Shown here piece after piece: positions 1 through 8,170 of a stretch of 64,000 bases of DNA. The stretch is from positions 186,001 through 250,000 of the forward strand of contig CBDIBC010000005.1 in NCBI GenBank assembly GCA_965276635.1. The letters are read 5' to 3'. A model generated the notes under the pieces. It had not been told where the DNA came from. It saw only the letters and a program-made list of their open reading frames with translations, and made no database searches. Position 1 is the first letter of the stretch. Every line of letters begins with the position of its first letter. The DNA is from CBDIBC01 sp965276635. GTDB taxonomy: Bacteria > Actinomycetota > Acidimicrobiia > Acidimicrobiales > Palsa-688. Position numbers and translations under genes: made by a program.

Positions 1-2
1 GA

Positions 3-1016
3 GAAGAGGACCACGCGTTCTGGGCCTGGGCCATCGTCGAGGTGCTGCGCTCCACCGGTGTCCGTGTCGAGGAACTACGCGAGCTCAGTCACCACAGCTT
101 GGTGCAATACCACCTGCCCACCACCGGCGAGATCGTCCCGTTGCTGCAGATCCTTCCCTCCAAGACCGACACCGAACGCCTCCTGGTCGTCAGCCCCGAG
201 CTGGCCGACGTCCTCGGCGCCATCATCCTGCGTGTCAGCGACGGGACCGGAACCGTCCCGCTCGTCCCCTCCTACGACACCCACGAACGAGTGTGGTCGG
301 CTCCGGCACCGTTGCTGTTCCAGCGCCGCCTGAACACCGAGACCCGGGTGATCGCCGACAGCATGGTCCGCACCCTGCTCTGCGGCGCTCTGGCTCACAC
401 CGGCCTCGTTGACCCCGCCGACGGCGAGCCGCTGCGCTACACGCCGCATGACTTCCGCCGAATGTTCATCACCGACGCGGTGCTCAACGGGCTGCCTCCT
501 CACATCGCGCAGATCATCGCCGGGCACCGCGACATCAACGTCACCATGGGCTACAAGGCCGTCTACCCCGAAGAAGCCGTCCAAGCCCACCTGGCGTTCC
601 TGGCCCGACGACGATCTCTGCGGCCCAGCGACGAATACCGGACCCCGACCGACGAGGAGTGGCAAGAGTTCCTCGGTCATTTCGAGAAACGCAAGGTCTC
701 CATCGGGACCTGCGCCCGAGCGTTCTCCACGCCCTGCATCCACGAGCACGCCTGCGTCCGCTGCCCAATGCTGTGGCCCGACCCCGCCCAGCAGCCACGC
801 CTCGCCGAGATCCGCGACAACCTCAACGCCCGCATCGCCGAAGCCGAACGAGAAGGCTGGCACGGCGAGGTCGAAGGACTCAAGATCAGCCTGGCCGGCG
901 CGCACGAAAAGCTCACCCAAATCGACAACCGCTCAAACACCGTCCGCGTGAGCATCCCTGTCCGGCTGCGCTCACTGGCGCCAGTGGCAACGAGCACCCC
1001 GACAGCACACCAATAG
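3..1016 (+). CDS. Tyrosine recombinase/integrase, 3' part (runs off left edge)
   Basis: Catalytic domain of a tyrosine site-specific recombinase, which cuts and rejoins DNA through a 3'-phosphotyrosine. The frame is open from base 3 with the family-like run FWAWAIVEVLRSTGVRVEEL crossing the internal GTG at 42, so the N-terminus lies outside the window. Counting from that GTG, the catalytic set is R8 (GVRVEEL), K41 (PSKTDTE), H136 and R139 (HDFRR), H162 (AGHRDIN) and Y171 (MGYKAVY). After the catalytic domain there is a Cys/His-rich patch (HEHACVRCPML) and a helical, charged tail. This tail style is seen in large Tn554-like or actinobacterial integrases. Which subfamily it belongs to is inference. 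It marks the left side of the window as possibly part of a mobile element. Confidence 0.88.
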   Translation, partial: EEDHAFWAWAIVEVLRSTGVRVEELRELSHHSLVQYHLPTTGEIVPLLQILPSKTDTERLLVVSPELADVLGAIILRVSDGTGTVPLVPSYDTHERVWSAPAPLLFQRRLNTETRVIADSMVRTLLCGALAHTGLVDPADGEPLRYTPHDFRRMFITDAVLNGLPPHIAQIIAGHRDINVTMGYKAVYPEEAVQAHLAFLARRRSLRPSDEYRTPTDEEWQEFLGHFEKRKVSIGTCARAFSTPCIHEHACVRCPMLWPDPAQQPRLAEIRDNLNARIAEAEREGWHGEVEGLKISLAGAHEKLTQIDNRSNTVRVSIPVRLRSLAPVATSTPTAHQ

Positions 1017-1367
1017 ACATCCGCCACCGATTTCCGCGGTCGGCCCCATCGCTCGAGCCCCGATTTCAAGTTCAGAGAATACGGCACCCGGCCGGACTTC
1101 TGCCTGGCTGCGGACCCGGCGTCGAAGGCTCGATCCCGACCGCAAGGCCCGAGACCTGACCCTCCAGCACCATCGGGGCTCACACCCTGCAGCGGGGCTC
1201 CGCCTCGCGCCCCACCCTGACGCGCCCAGCTCTCCCCAAGGACTCACGATCATTTTCCGTCAGCATGCAAGCTTTGACCGGGTTTGTCAGTTACCGCCGA
1301 CACCAAGGACACGACGCCGGTCACCGTTCGTTAAAACCTCGATCATGTCGTTCGGATCTGGCGGCGG
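1017..1367. other. Gene-poor gap after the integrase
   Basis: About 350 bases between the recombinase stop and the end of the degenerate CRP-like gene. I see no convincing coding frame, tRNA or clear hairpin terminator here. Frames that are open have the composition of high-GC shadows. Confidence 0.4.
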
Positions 1368-1417
1368 TCAGTTCAGCACGTAGGGCGCCGGGTCGGGAAT
1401 AATTATGAAGTGCCGGC

Positions 1418-1990
1418 TCAAGAGCTCAGCCAAGGGTCCTTCGGCGCGCAGCTCGCCGACGCGATGGGTGATCCGGCACACCGCCCCCTCACGCCCGGGC
1501 ATCCTTCGGCCAACGCGAGTAGATGTCGGATGATGCGCTGTCGGACCCGGCCGAACCCGGCCAAGGTGAGCTCGTCGAGGATGTCATCGATGTAGAGAGC
1601 CAGCTGATCGCTCACCGCAGTCGCCACGCTCGGCTGGGACCGACGAAGTTCGTCGAAGCGGTCGCGGGACAGCCGCAGCGCGATGTCGGTGACCGCCTCG
1701 AAAATGACCGGGAATCGGCGTCCAGCCAGCGCGGCCAGGCCGAGGACGTCCCCACTGTGCAGGTACGCCACCGTCAACTGACGTCCGTCCCCGCTGGAGA
1801 CCGCCACCCGGAACAGCCCGGCGATGACCAAACCGAGGGGAGCGTCGCGGTAGGCGCGGCCGGCAGGCACTTCTGCCCGTACCGCTTCCTCGAGGACCTC
1901 ATCAACTAGCGACGAGGTCAAACCGCCCAGCACGCTCCGCGCCACGGCGTCTCTCACCACGGCCGGCTCAAAGGGATCCGTAGGACTCAT
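1418..1990 (-). CDS. CRP/FNR-like cyclic-nucleotide-binding protein with damaged C-terminus
   Basis: 190 residues from ATG at 1990, which follows the upstream gene's stop by 10 bases. Residues about 25-120 form the beta-roll typical of CRP-family effector domains (APLGLVIAGLFRVAVSSGDG, then YLHSGDVLGLAALAG), followed by the long dimerisation helix (SDQLALYIDDILDELTLAGF, RQRIIRHLLALAEG). In intact relatives a winged helix-turn-helix follows. Here the frame goes out of register after LALAEG near 1485-1497. A second frame on the same strand continues with ITHRVGELRAEG and IIIPDP down to a stop at 1368, but even this lacks the recognition helix. The protein may sense a ligand yet not bind DNA, or the gene may be dead. 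Confidence 0.62.
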   Translation of the reverse strand: MSPTDPFEPAVVRDAVARSVLGGLTSSLVDEVLEEAVRAEVPAGRAYRDAPLGLVIAGLFRVAVSSGDGRQLTVAYLHSGDVLGLAALAGRRFPVIFEAVTDIALRLSRDRFDELRRSQPSVATAVSDQLALYIDDILDELTLAGFGRVRQRIIRHLLALAEGCPGVRGRCAGSPIASASCAPKDPWLSS

Positions 1991-2000
1991 TGGAAGTCCC

Positions 2001-3071
2001 TCACCGACGCACTTTTCGTTCACTGCCGTAGGTGGCTCGTTTCTCGACTGCTCCGGCGAAGAAGGCCGCATAGGTGGTGCCACCGCTGACGAGGTTGAGT
2101 CCGGTGACGGCGATCCACAGGCCAAAGGGCTGGACCCGGAACACGGAGGTGGCGGTGATGGACCGCAGAACCACGAACACCAGTGCAGACCAGGCGATGG
2201 TCTCCAGAACCCGCTGGCCGACGTGTCCTCGGTTGTCAGTGGAGGCCGTGTAGAGGACATACGGCAGCCGGCCGCCCGCGACGATACAGCCCATGGCTCC
2301 GGCGAGAAGGGCGGGGCTGATCCCGGTTGCCTCGACCACGAAGAGGGTGGCGGTGGCGCCGCCGAGGACCGCGAGGTTGTTCGCGGTGATGCGGCGGGCT
2401 GCGCCGCCCAGAGTGGTGCCGGGCCAGCCGTTCAGGGTGACCATGATGATCACTTGCCAGGCGGCCACGGTGATCAGCCAGGTCGCGACCGCCGTGCCCG
2501 ACAGTGGGCCGCGCGGATTGCGGAACCCGGGCGGTAGCTGCGTCGGCGGCAGGGCCGTCCAGTTCACGAGCGTCTGGTAGCCGACCGCGGCGACCACGGC
2601 TGATGCCAGAAGGGCGAGCAGGCCGCCCCGCCAGCCGAACCGGTCGAACGGCTTGCGCTCAAAGACCATCGTAAGCTGCAAATAGGTTTCGAACAGCAGG
2701 GCTGCGGGCGCGATCAGTACCGGAAAGAAGCGAGGCAGGCCGCGCAGTGCGATGCGGGCGACAAGGAGCTCACCGAGGATCAGCAGGAGGAACGCCCCGC
2801 ACCCGATCCCCACGGTGAGCACGGCAAGTCGCCTCAGGGTCCGGGGCCACCAAGAAGTCCAGGAGGCCGCGAAGGTTTGGACGGGCTGCCAGAACGTGGA
2901 GGCGACACCGGTCCACACGAGGGAACGCTCGGCGCCGGGCGCCACCCCGACACCGGCCACGACCGCCGCCACCACCAGCCACCGCGCCCCCGCCCCGGTC
3001 CAGCTCAGGTCCCGGCTGGCCGGGAACGGCAACAGGCGTCCTGGTTCGGTGCGGGTCGCCGGCCCAGTCAT
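2001..3071 (-). CDS. Polytopic membrane protein of unknown function
   Basis: 356 residues, very hydrophobic, with about seven to nine likely membrane helices. Clear examples are WLVVAAVVAGVGVA near residue 31, LAVLTVGIGCGAFLLLILGE near 83, a segment around FPVLIAPAALLFETYL, LLALLASAVVAAVGYQ, TWLITVAAWQVIIMVTL and ALVFVVLRSITATSVF. A charged loop MVFERKPFDRFGWRG sits in the middle and the C-terminus is basic (EKRATYGSERKVRR), probably cytoplasmic. I do not recognise the family. It is upstream of, and probably co-transcribed with, the CRP-like gene, only 10 bases apart. Confidence 0.7.
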   Translation of the reverse strand: MTGPATRTEPGRLLPFPASRDLSWTGAGARWLVVAAVVAGVGVAPGAERSLVWTGVASTFWQPVQTFAASWTSWWPRTLRRLAVLTVGIGCGAFLLLILGELLVARIALRGLPRFFPVLIAPAALLFETYLQLTMVFERKPFDRFGWRGGLLALLASAVVAAVGYQTLVNWTALPPTQLPPGFRNPRGPLSGTAVATWLITVAAWQVIIMVTLNGWPGTTLGGAARRITANNLAVLGGATATLFVVEATGISPALLAGAMGCIVAGGRLPYVLYTASTDNRGHVGQRVLETIAWSALVFVVLRSITATSVFRVQPFGLWIAVTGLNLVSGGTTYAAFFAGAVEKRATYGSERKVRR

Positions 3072-3191
3072 CCTGGGCTGGCCCTTATAGCACAGGACCG
3101 ACGCCGTTGCGCTTGACGATTCTCAGACGCGCCGGATGGCCGCCTCGGACCTCGACGGCCTCCCTCGCTGGACAGATTTGTCATGTGGGAC

Positions 3192-5054
3192 TCAGTTGAG
3201 GACGCGGTCGAGATTGATGGCGGCACTGATGAGGGATAGGTGGGTGAAGGCTTGGGGGAAGTTGCCGAGCTGGTCGCCGCTGAGGCCGATCTCTTCGGCG
3301 TAGAGGCCGAGGTGGTTGGCGTAGGTGAACATCTTCTCCAGCGCCAGCCTGGCTTCGGCCAGCCGCCCGGCTCGGGTCAACGCTTCGACGTACCAGAACG
3401 AGCACATCGAGAAGGTGCCCTCGGCCCCTGTGAGGCCGTCGGTGCCAGCACCGGTGTCGGTGTCGGTGTCGGTGTCGTAGCGGAACACCAGCGAATCGGT
3501 CACCAAGGCGCCCTGGATGGCGTCGAGGGTGGAGGTGAACCGGTCGTCAGTGGGGGCAAGGAACTTCACTGCCGACATGAGCAGCAGCGACGCGTCGAGG
3601 CTGTCGTTGCCGTAGGACTGGACGAACGTCGCCCGCTGCGGGTCCCAGCCTCGGGTCATGATCTGCTCGAAGATCTCGTCGCGGGTTCGGGCCCAGTCGC
3701 CGAGGTCACCGGGCAGCCCCCGCTGGCGGGCTATGCGCACCATCCGCTCCATGGCCACCCAGCACATGAGCTTGGAGTACACGTGGTGGCGGCGGCCGGC
3801 CCGGACCTCCCAGATGCCCTCGTCGGGTTGGTCCCAGTTTTCTTGCAGCCACGCCACCACCTGCTGCAGGTTCTGCCACGAGTCGTAGGAAATCCCCGGG
3901 CCGTGCTTGTTGTAGAGGTAGACGGAGTCGATGAGCTCGCCGTAAATGTCGAGCTGGAGCTGGTCGCGAGCGTGGTTACCGATGCGGACCGGGCCTGAGG
4001 CCTCATAGCCCTCCCAATGATCCAGGACCACCTCGGGGGGCGCGGGCCGGCCGTCGATGTCATAGAACGGGCGCAGTGGACCAGCGGCGGTTTCGTCACC
4101 GGCGGCGAAGCGGCCGGCGAGCCAGCCCATGAAGGCGTCGGCCTCGTCGGTGAAACCCATCCGCAACAGCCCGTACAGCGAGAAGGCGGCGTCACGGATC
4201 CATACGTAGCGGTAGTCCCAGTTGCGGCTGCCCCCAATCTCCTCGGGCAGGCTGGCTGTCGCTGCGGCCACGATGGCACCGGTCGGTTCGTGAGTAAGCA
4301 GCTTGAGGGTGAGCGCGGAGCGGTGCACCATCTCCCGCCACCGGCCCGTGTAGGCGGAGCGGGAGATCCACGCCTGCCAGAAGGCGACCGTGGCGCTCAT
4401 CAGCTCCTCGGTTCCGGGAGGAGCCTGAGCGCCGTCGTCGTCCGCGCCGAGCACTTCGAGGACGAAGCTGGTCTGCTCGCCGGCGTCGACGCTGAAGTCG
4501 CAGCGCAGGTCGTTGTCGTGTCTCGCCACGGCCACGTCGGTACGCAGGCGCAGGGCGAGCTCGGGGGTGACGAGGCGTACACCGTCGGCTTCGGCCTCGA
4601 CGGTGTGAGGTTGGCGGCCGTAGTCGAAGCGGGGGGCCATGTCCATCCTTAAGGCTGTCCTGCCGCGCACGGCCATGACCCGACGGACGACCCGTGTTCG
4701 GTGCGCCGCATCGTGCGGGTGGAGCAACGGGAAGAAGTCTTGGAGCTCGACGACACCGCCGGAAGTGTGGAACCGGGTGATGAGCACGTTGGAGTCCGGC
4801 ATGTAGTACTGGCGCGATGACAGCACCGGACCGGTCGGGCTGATCGTCCAATGGCCGCCGTCGTCGGCGTCGAGGATCGACGCGAACACGCTGGGCGAGT
4901 CGAAACGGGGGCAGCAGAACCAGTCGAGGCGGCCGTCACCGCCGACCAACGCGACGGTTCGCAGATCGCCTATCAGGCCGTGCTCGGAGATCGGCAGATA
5001 ACGGGGCTTCTCCTCATTGGCGGCATCAGCGCATCCAACGACCGCGTCAGCCAC
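3192..5054 (-). CDS. GH15-family glycoside hydrolase (glucoamylase/trehalase-like)
   Basis: 620 residues. It begins with the N-terminal beta-sandwich signature of bacterial GH15 proteins (PISEHGLIGDLRTVALVGGD, GRLDWFCCPRFDSPSVF), followed by the alpha/alpha barrel with GGSRNWDYRYVWIRDAAFSL. The two catalytic acids of the family can be placed: E416 in DEGIWEVR as likely general acid and E545 in GAEGTFSMCSFW as likely general base. The end (NFPQAFTHLSLISAAINLD) is typical, so the protein is complete. There is no signal peptide, so it probably acts inside the cell on an alpha-glucoside such as trehalose or maltodextrin. The substrate cannot be told from sequence. A second GH15 gene lies at 47408-49189. 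A GGTGTC hexanucleotide repeat gives an Asp-Thr stretch near residue 530. Confidence 0.9.
   Translation of the reverse strand: MADAVVGCADAANEEKPRYLPISEHGLIGDLRTVALVGGDGRLDWFCCPRFDSPSVFASILDADDGGHWTISPTGPVLSSRQYYMPDSNVLITRFHTSGGVVELQDFFPLLHPHDAAHRTRVVRRVMAVRGRTALRMDMAPRFDYGRQPHTVEAEADGVRLVTPELALRLRTDVAVARHDNDLRCDFSVDAGEQTSFVLEVLGADDDGAQAPPGTEELMSATVAFWQAWISRSAYTGRWREMVHRSALTLKLLTHEPTGAIVAAATASLPEEIGGSRNWDYRYVWIRDAAFSLYGLLRMGFTDEADAFMGWLAGRFAAGDETAAGPLRPFYDIDGRPAPPEVVLDHWEGYEASGPVRIGNHARDQLQLDIYGELIDSVYLYNKHGPGISYDSWQNLQQVVAWLQENWDQPDEGIWEVRAGRRHHVYSKLMCWVAMERMVRIARQRGLPGDLGDWARTRDEIFEQIMTRGWDPQRATFVQSYGNDSLDASLLLMSAVKFLAPTDDRFTSTLDAIQGALVTDSLVFRYDTDTDTDTGAGTDGLTGAEGTFSMCSFWYVEALTRAGRLAEARLALEKMFTYANHLGLYAEEIGLSGDQLGNFPQAFTHLSLISAAINLDRVLN
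3453..3476. repeat. GGTGTC hexanucleotide repeat, four copies, inside the GH15 gene
   Basis: Four perfect tandem copies of GGTGTC (complement GACACC), in frame in the GH15 gene, encoding four Asp-Thr pairs. Copy-number change would alter the protein by two residues per unit without breaking the frame. Confidence 0.85.
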
Positions 5055-5104
5055 GCCCTGAGACCAGGTTAGCGATCCGCCCGGGACCGATGGACGGTAG
5101 GTGG

Positions 5105-6160
5105 TCAGCGGGAGGCATCGGCACCATGGCCCCGGGCGACGGCTTCGTGATCACCGACTGGGCCAGGAGGCGTGCCGTCACCGAAGGGACGACCAGCGAG
5201 TGCCTCGCGGTGGTGGGCGGTCAGCCACGCCGACGTGTCCGGTCCGACCGGCACGATACCCGAAGGGTTCAGACCGGTTTGCACCTTGTAGTAGTGCTGC
5301 TTGATTTGGACGAAGTCGATAGTGTCGCCGAAGCCGGGAGTCTGGAAGAGATCGCGGGCGTAGGCCCAAAGCACCGGCATTTCGCTGAGTTTCTGGCGGT
5401 TGGCCTTGAAGTGACTGTGGTAGACGGCATCGAACCGGGCGAGCGTGGTGAACAGTCGTACGTCCGCTTCGGTGATCGTCGACCCTACGAGGTAGCGCTG
5501 CCGGGAGAGGCGCTCGGACAGCCAGTCGAGGCGGTCGAACAACGCGGCGTACGCGTCTTCATAGGCGGCTTGTGTGGCCGCTCGACCGCACCGGTAGACG
5601 CCGTTGTTTACGTCGTCGAACACGGCGGCGGCGACGTAAACGATCTCGTCTCGGCGTTGCTCTGGGTAGAGGTCGGGGGCGCCCGGTCGATGGAATGCGG
5701 ACCACTCGGTTGACATGTCGATGGTTATCTGGCCGAAGTCGTTGGTGACAACCTTTCCGGAGGCGATCTCGACGATGGCCGGCACGGTGATGCCGCGGGA
5801 GTAGTGGGCGTCGCGGGCCAGGTAGGCCTGCTGGAGTCGTTCGATGCCCAGCACCGGGTCGATCCGGTCCTTGTCGAGATCGAACGTCCAGCTGCGTTCG
5901 TCATGGGTCGGCCCGCACAGGCCCATGGACAGGACGGCTTCGAGCCCCAGCAGCCGTCGGACGATGATCGCCCGGTTGGCCCACGGGCAGGCTCGGGCGG
6001 CTACCAGGCGGTAGCGGCCGGCTTCTACTGGGTAGCCGCCGGACCCGTCTGCGGTGATCCGGGTGGTGATGTAGTGCTGGTCACGTTCGTAGATGCCGTC
6101 GGCGCCGGTGTCGGGGTGCGCCCGGCCGGGCCGTGGCTGGGCTTGGTCCTGAGAAGTCAT
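5105..6160 (-). CDS. Glutathionyl-hydroquinone reductase-like GST (ECM4/YqjG family)
   Basis: 351 residues, the family's usual size. The N-terminal thioredoxin-like domain carries the defining CPWA motif (ARACPWANR, C58) and the downstream substrate/thiol loop GKVVTNDFGQI. The C-terminal helical domain has LVGSTITEADVRLFTTLARF and YHSHFKANRQKLSE. Family members reduce glutathionyl-hydroquinones using the CPWA cysteine. Actinobacteria usually carry mycothiol rather than glutathione, so the real thiol here may be mycothiol (inference). ATG at 6160 overlaps the MFS gene stop (ATGA) and has AAGGAA upstream. It is the last gene of a three-gene leftward operon with the exporter and the reductase-like gene. 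Confidence 0.87.
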   Translation of the reverse strand: MTSQDQAQPRPGRAHPDTGADGIYERDQHYITTRITADGSGGYPVEAGRYRLVAARACPWANRAIIVRRLLGLEAVLSMGLCGPTHDERSWTFDLDKDRIDPVLGIERLQQAYLARDAHYSRGITVPAIVEIASGKVVTNDFGQITIDMSTEWSAFHRPGAPDLYPEQRRDEIVYVAAAVFDDVNNGVYRCGRAATQAAYEDAYAALFDRLDWLSERLSRQRYLVGSTITEADVRLFTTLARFDAVYHSHFKANRQKLSEMPVLWAYARDLFQTPGFGDTIDFVQIKQHYYKVQTGLNPSGIVPVGPDTSAWLTAHHREALAGRPFGDGTPPGPVGDHEAVARGHGADASR

Positions 6161-7464
6161 GGGAGTTCCTTATGGGGTCGGGCTGCCGGTTGGCTGTCGG
6201 CGTGGAGTTGGTCGTCGACGTATCCGGGACGGCTGGCGTAGAGGCCGGCGGCGGTGAAGATGGCCAGGGCGACGAGCATGATCGTCAGCGGCCAGGTCCA
6301 GTTGTCGGAGACGCCGAGCAGAACGCCGACGAGGATCGGTCCGCTGGCAGCCAGGATGTAGCCGACGCTTTGGACGAACGCGGACAGCGAGGCGGTGATG
6401 GCGATGTGACGGGAGTGCAGGCCGATCATCGTCAGGGTGAGGGGGAACGTGCCGGCGCCGATCCCCCCGAGCAGCATCCACAGCCAGCCGCCAGCGAACA
6501 CGGGAGCGGTGAGCATCCCGAGGTAACAAAGCAGGCTGGCGCCGGCCAGGCCGATGACCAGGGAGCGTTGCCGGCGGACCGCCAGGGGCGGGATGACCAT
6601 CGACACCGGGATCGACAGGCCGGTGAAGAACGCCACCAGCACGCCCGCGCCGGTGGCACTGACGTGGTAGTGCCGGAAGAAGTCCGCGAACCAGCCGAAA
6701 GAGATGTACGCCTGGAACGACTGAAGGCCGAACATGAACGTCAGCGCCCAAGTGAGCCGGCTGCGGAGGAACGGGCCAACCGCGATTTGGGCTTTCTGGC
6801 TTGCGGTCTTTGCTCGTTCACGGCGCAGCGTGGCCAGCCAGGGCAATACCGCCACCGCGGTCAGCGCCGACCAAGAGCCGATACCGAAGCGCCAGCTGCC
6901 TTCGGCTGCGTTCGCGATCGGGACGGTGAGCCCAGCCGCCGCGGTGGTGCCGACAGCCAGGCACGTCGTGTAGAGCGCGGTCATGGCGCCGATGCGGGCG
7001 GGGAAGTGTCGCTTGACCAGAGTCGGCATCACCACGTTGGTGATCGCCCCGCCGCTCAACGCCAGCATGCTGAGCACGGCGAACACCCAGAAGCCGGAGG
7101 CGAAGGCACGCGCGGTGAGCCCGACGGTGGCGGCGAGCAGTGCTGCGGCTACGAGGTGGTGTTCACCGAATCGGTGGGCCAGGCGTGGGCCGGCGAACCC
7201 GATGAGGGCGAAGGCGACGACGGGTAGCGTGGTAACGAGGCCGGCGAAGGCGCTGGAGGTATGCAGACCGCGTTGCAGTTCGGTCAATACTGCGCCGACG
7301 CTGCTGACGGCCACCCGCATGGTCAGCCCGGTGAGCACGAATGCCACCGCGAGCAGTCCCCGATACCCACGGGACCGCAGACCGGCCCTATCGCCGACGG
7401 TCGTGCTGCCCGACGGGAGCGTCGTCATGAGGCCCGAGGGTGTTCGGGTGGAGACGAGCCCCAT
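6157..7464 (-). CDS. MFS transporter, CynX/NimT-like
   Basis: 435 residues with 12 predicted membrane helices in two halves of six. The first half has GLTMRVAVSSVGAVLTELQR followed by GLVTTLPVVAFALIGFAGP, a pattern typical of the CynX/NimT branch of the major facilitator superfamily. The second half has LTWALTFMFGLQSFQAYISF and FFRHYHVSATGAGVLVAFFT. Members export or import small organic anions or nitroimidazole-type compounds. The substrate is unknown here. It starts 2 bases after the reductase-like gene's stop and overlaps the GST gene by 4 bases, so the three are very probably one transcript. Start could also be an internal methionine about 12 codons in. Confidence 0.85.
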   Translation of the reverse strand: MGLVSTRTPSGLMTTLPSGSTTVGDRAGLRSRGYRGLLAVAFVLTGLTMRVAVSSVGAVLTELQRGLHTSSAFAGLVTTLPVVAFALIGFAGPRLAHRFGEHHLVAAALLAATVGLTARAFASGFWVFAVLSMLALSGGAITNVVMPTLVKRHFPARIGAMTALYTTCLAVGTTAAAGLTVPIANAAEGSWRFGIGSWSALTAVAVLPWLATLRRERAKTASQKAQIAVGPFLRSRLTWALTFMFGLQSFQAYISFGWFADFFRHYHVSATGAGVLVAFFTGLSIPVSMVIPPLAVRRQRSLVIGLAGASLLCYLGMLTAPVFAGGWLWMLLGGIGAGTFPLTLTMIGLHSRHIAITASLSAFVQSVGYILAASGPILVGVLLGVSDNWTWPLTIMLVALAIFTAAGLYASRPGYVDDQLHADSQPAARPHKELP

Positions 7465-7466
7465 GG

Positions 7467-8042
7467 TCAGGAGGTGATGCGGAAGCCTCCGGTCCAGCTG
7501 ATCTTCTCGCTGTGGGCGAGGGTCAGCTGGAGAAAGCCGATCGCCTCGAGCTCGTGGGCGCGGCTCAGGGCGCCCGCGTCGATGGCGCCGAGGCCGCCGG
7601 CGGTGATGGCGGCCGACAGGGTGTCCTTGGCGTCGGTGTAGTCACCGGCAATGAGCACCGTGGTCCGGTTGGGGCCGACGACCTTGGCGTTGAGGGTAGC
7701 AGCGAACGTGGTGTTGAAGGCTTTGACCACCCGGGATCCGGGCAGCGCAGCGGCGAGTTCGGCGGCAGCCGAACTGCCGACTGGGACGACGAGCGAGTCG
7801 AAGGTGTCGAAGTCCAGCGGGTTGGTGATGTCGACCACGATCTTTCCAACCAGCTGGTCGGCGTACTTGGCGGCGATGTCGCCGAGCGCTGCGTATGGCA
7901 CAGCCAGGACGACGACGTCGCCGGTGACCGTGCCGACGAGGTCAGGATCGTCCAGGTGCTCCACGGAGGCACCCCCCGAGGTGAGCACGTCGCCGATTGC
8001 CCTGCCCATGTTGCCGTGTCCAAAGATGGTGACCATCGTCAT
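7467..8042 (-). CDS. NADPH-dependent F420 reductase-like / dinucleotide-binding protein
   Basis: 191 residues. It opens with a Rossmann dinucleotide motif (MVTIFGHGNMGRAI, GxGxxG) and continues with DVVVLAVPYAALGDI, VVDITNPLDF and RVVKAFNTTFAATL, all diagnostic of the F420H2:NADP oxidoreductase and related short NAD(P)-binding family. The C-terminal helix HELEAIGFLQLTLAHSEKIS fits the small-domain end. It probably moves hydride between NADP and F420 or acts on another small substrate. First gene of the leftward operon with the MFS and GST-like genes, and transcribed divergently from a MocR regulator 122 bases away. Confidence 0.85.
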   Translation of the reverse strand: MTMVTIFGHGNMGRAIGDVLTSGGASVEHLDDPDLVGTVTGDVVVLAVPYAALGDIAAKYADQLVGKIVVDITNPLDFDTFDSLVVPVGSSAAAELAAALPGSRVVKAFNTTFAATLNAKVVGPNRTTVLIAGDYTDAKDTLSAAITAGGLGAIDAGALSRAHELEAIGFLQLTLAHSEKISWTGGFRITS

Positions 8043-8147
8043 CGCTTCGCTCCTGTGTCACGAACCCGAAGGTTCTCGTTCAGTTGCTTCTACCGACAGG
8101 CCACTGACCCCGCATCACGTCAGAAGGCGAGAGTCCGGCCGGAGACT

Positions 8148-8170
8148 TTGTTATAGTACATAGTGTGGAT
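8148..8170 (+). promoter_or_regulatory. Shared MocR-associated motif, site A
   Basis: The divergent region between the F420-reductase-like gene and the first MocR gene carries TTATAGTACATAGTGTGGAT just before and across the GTG at 8165. It closely matches CTAGTACAAAGTAGGGAT at 11979-11995 (opposite strand), upstream of the second MocR gene. The distance from the motif to the first conserved helix codon is nearly equal (56 and 57 bases). TATAGT at 8152-8157 could be a -10 element, which would give an almost leaderless mRNA. Operator function is inference. Confidence 0.45.

Noticed and set aside
1060..1165. Possible tRNA or attachment site downstream of the integrase
   Set aside because: One short GGCTCGATCCC-like stretch, but no cloverleaf could be drawn and no repeat of it was seen.
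6133..7227. 364-codon plus-strand open frame across the MFS gene
   Set aside because: Glu/Gly/Gln-rich antisense shadow of a membrane protein gene with clear helices.
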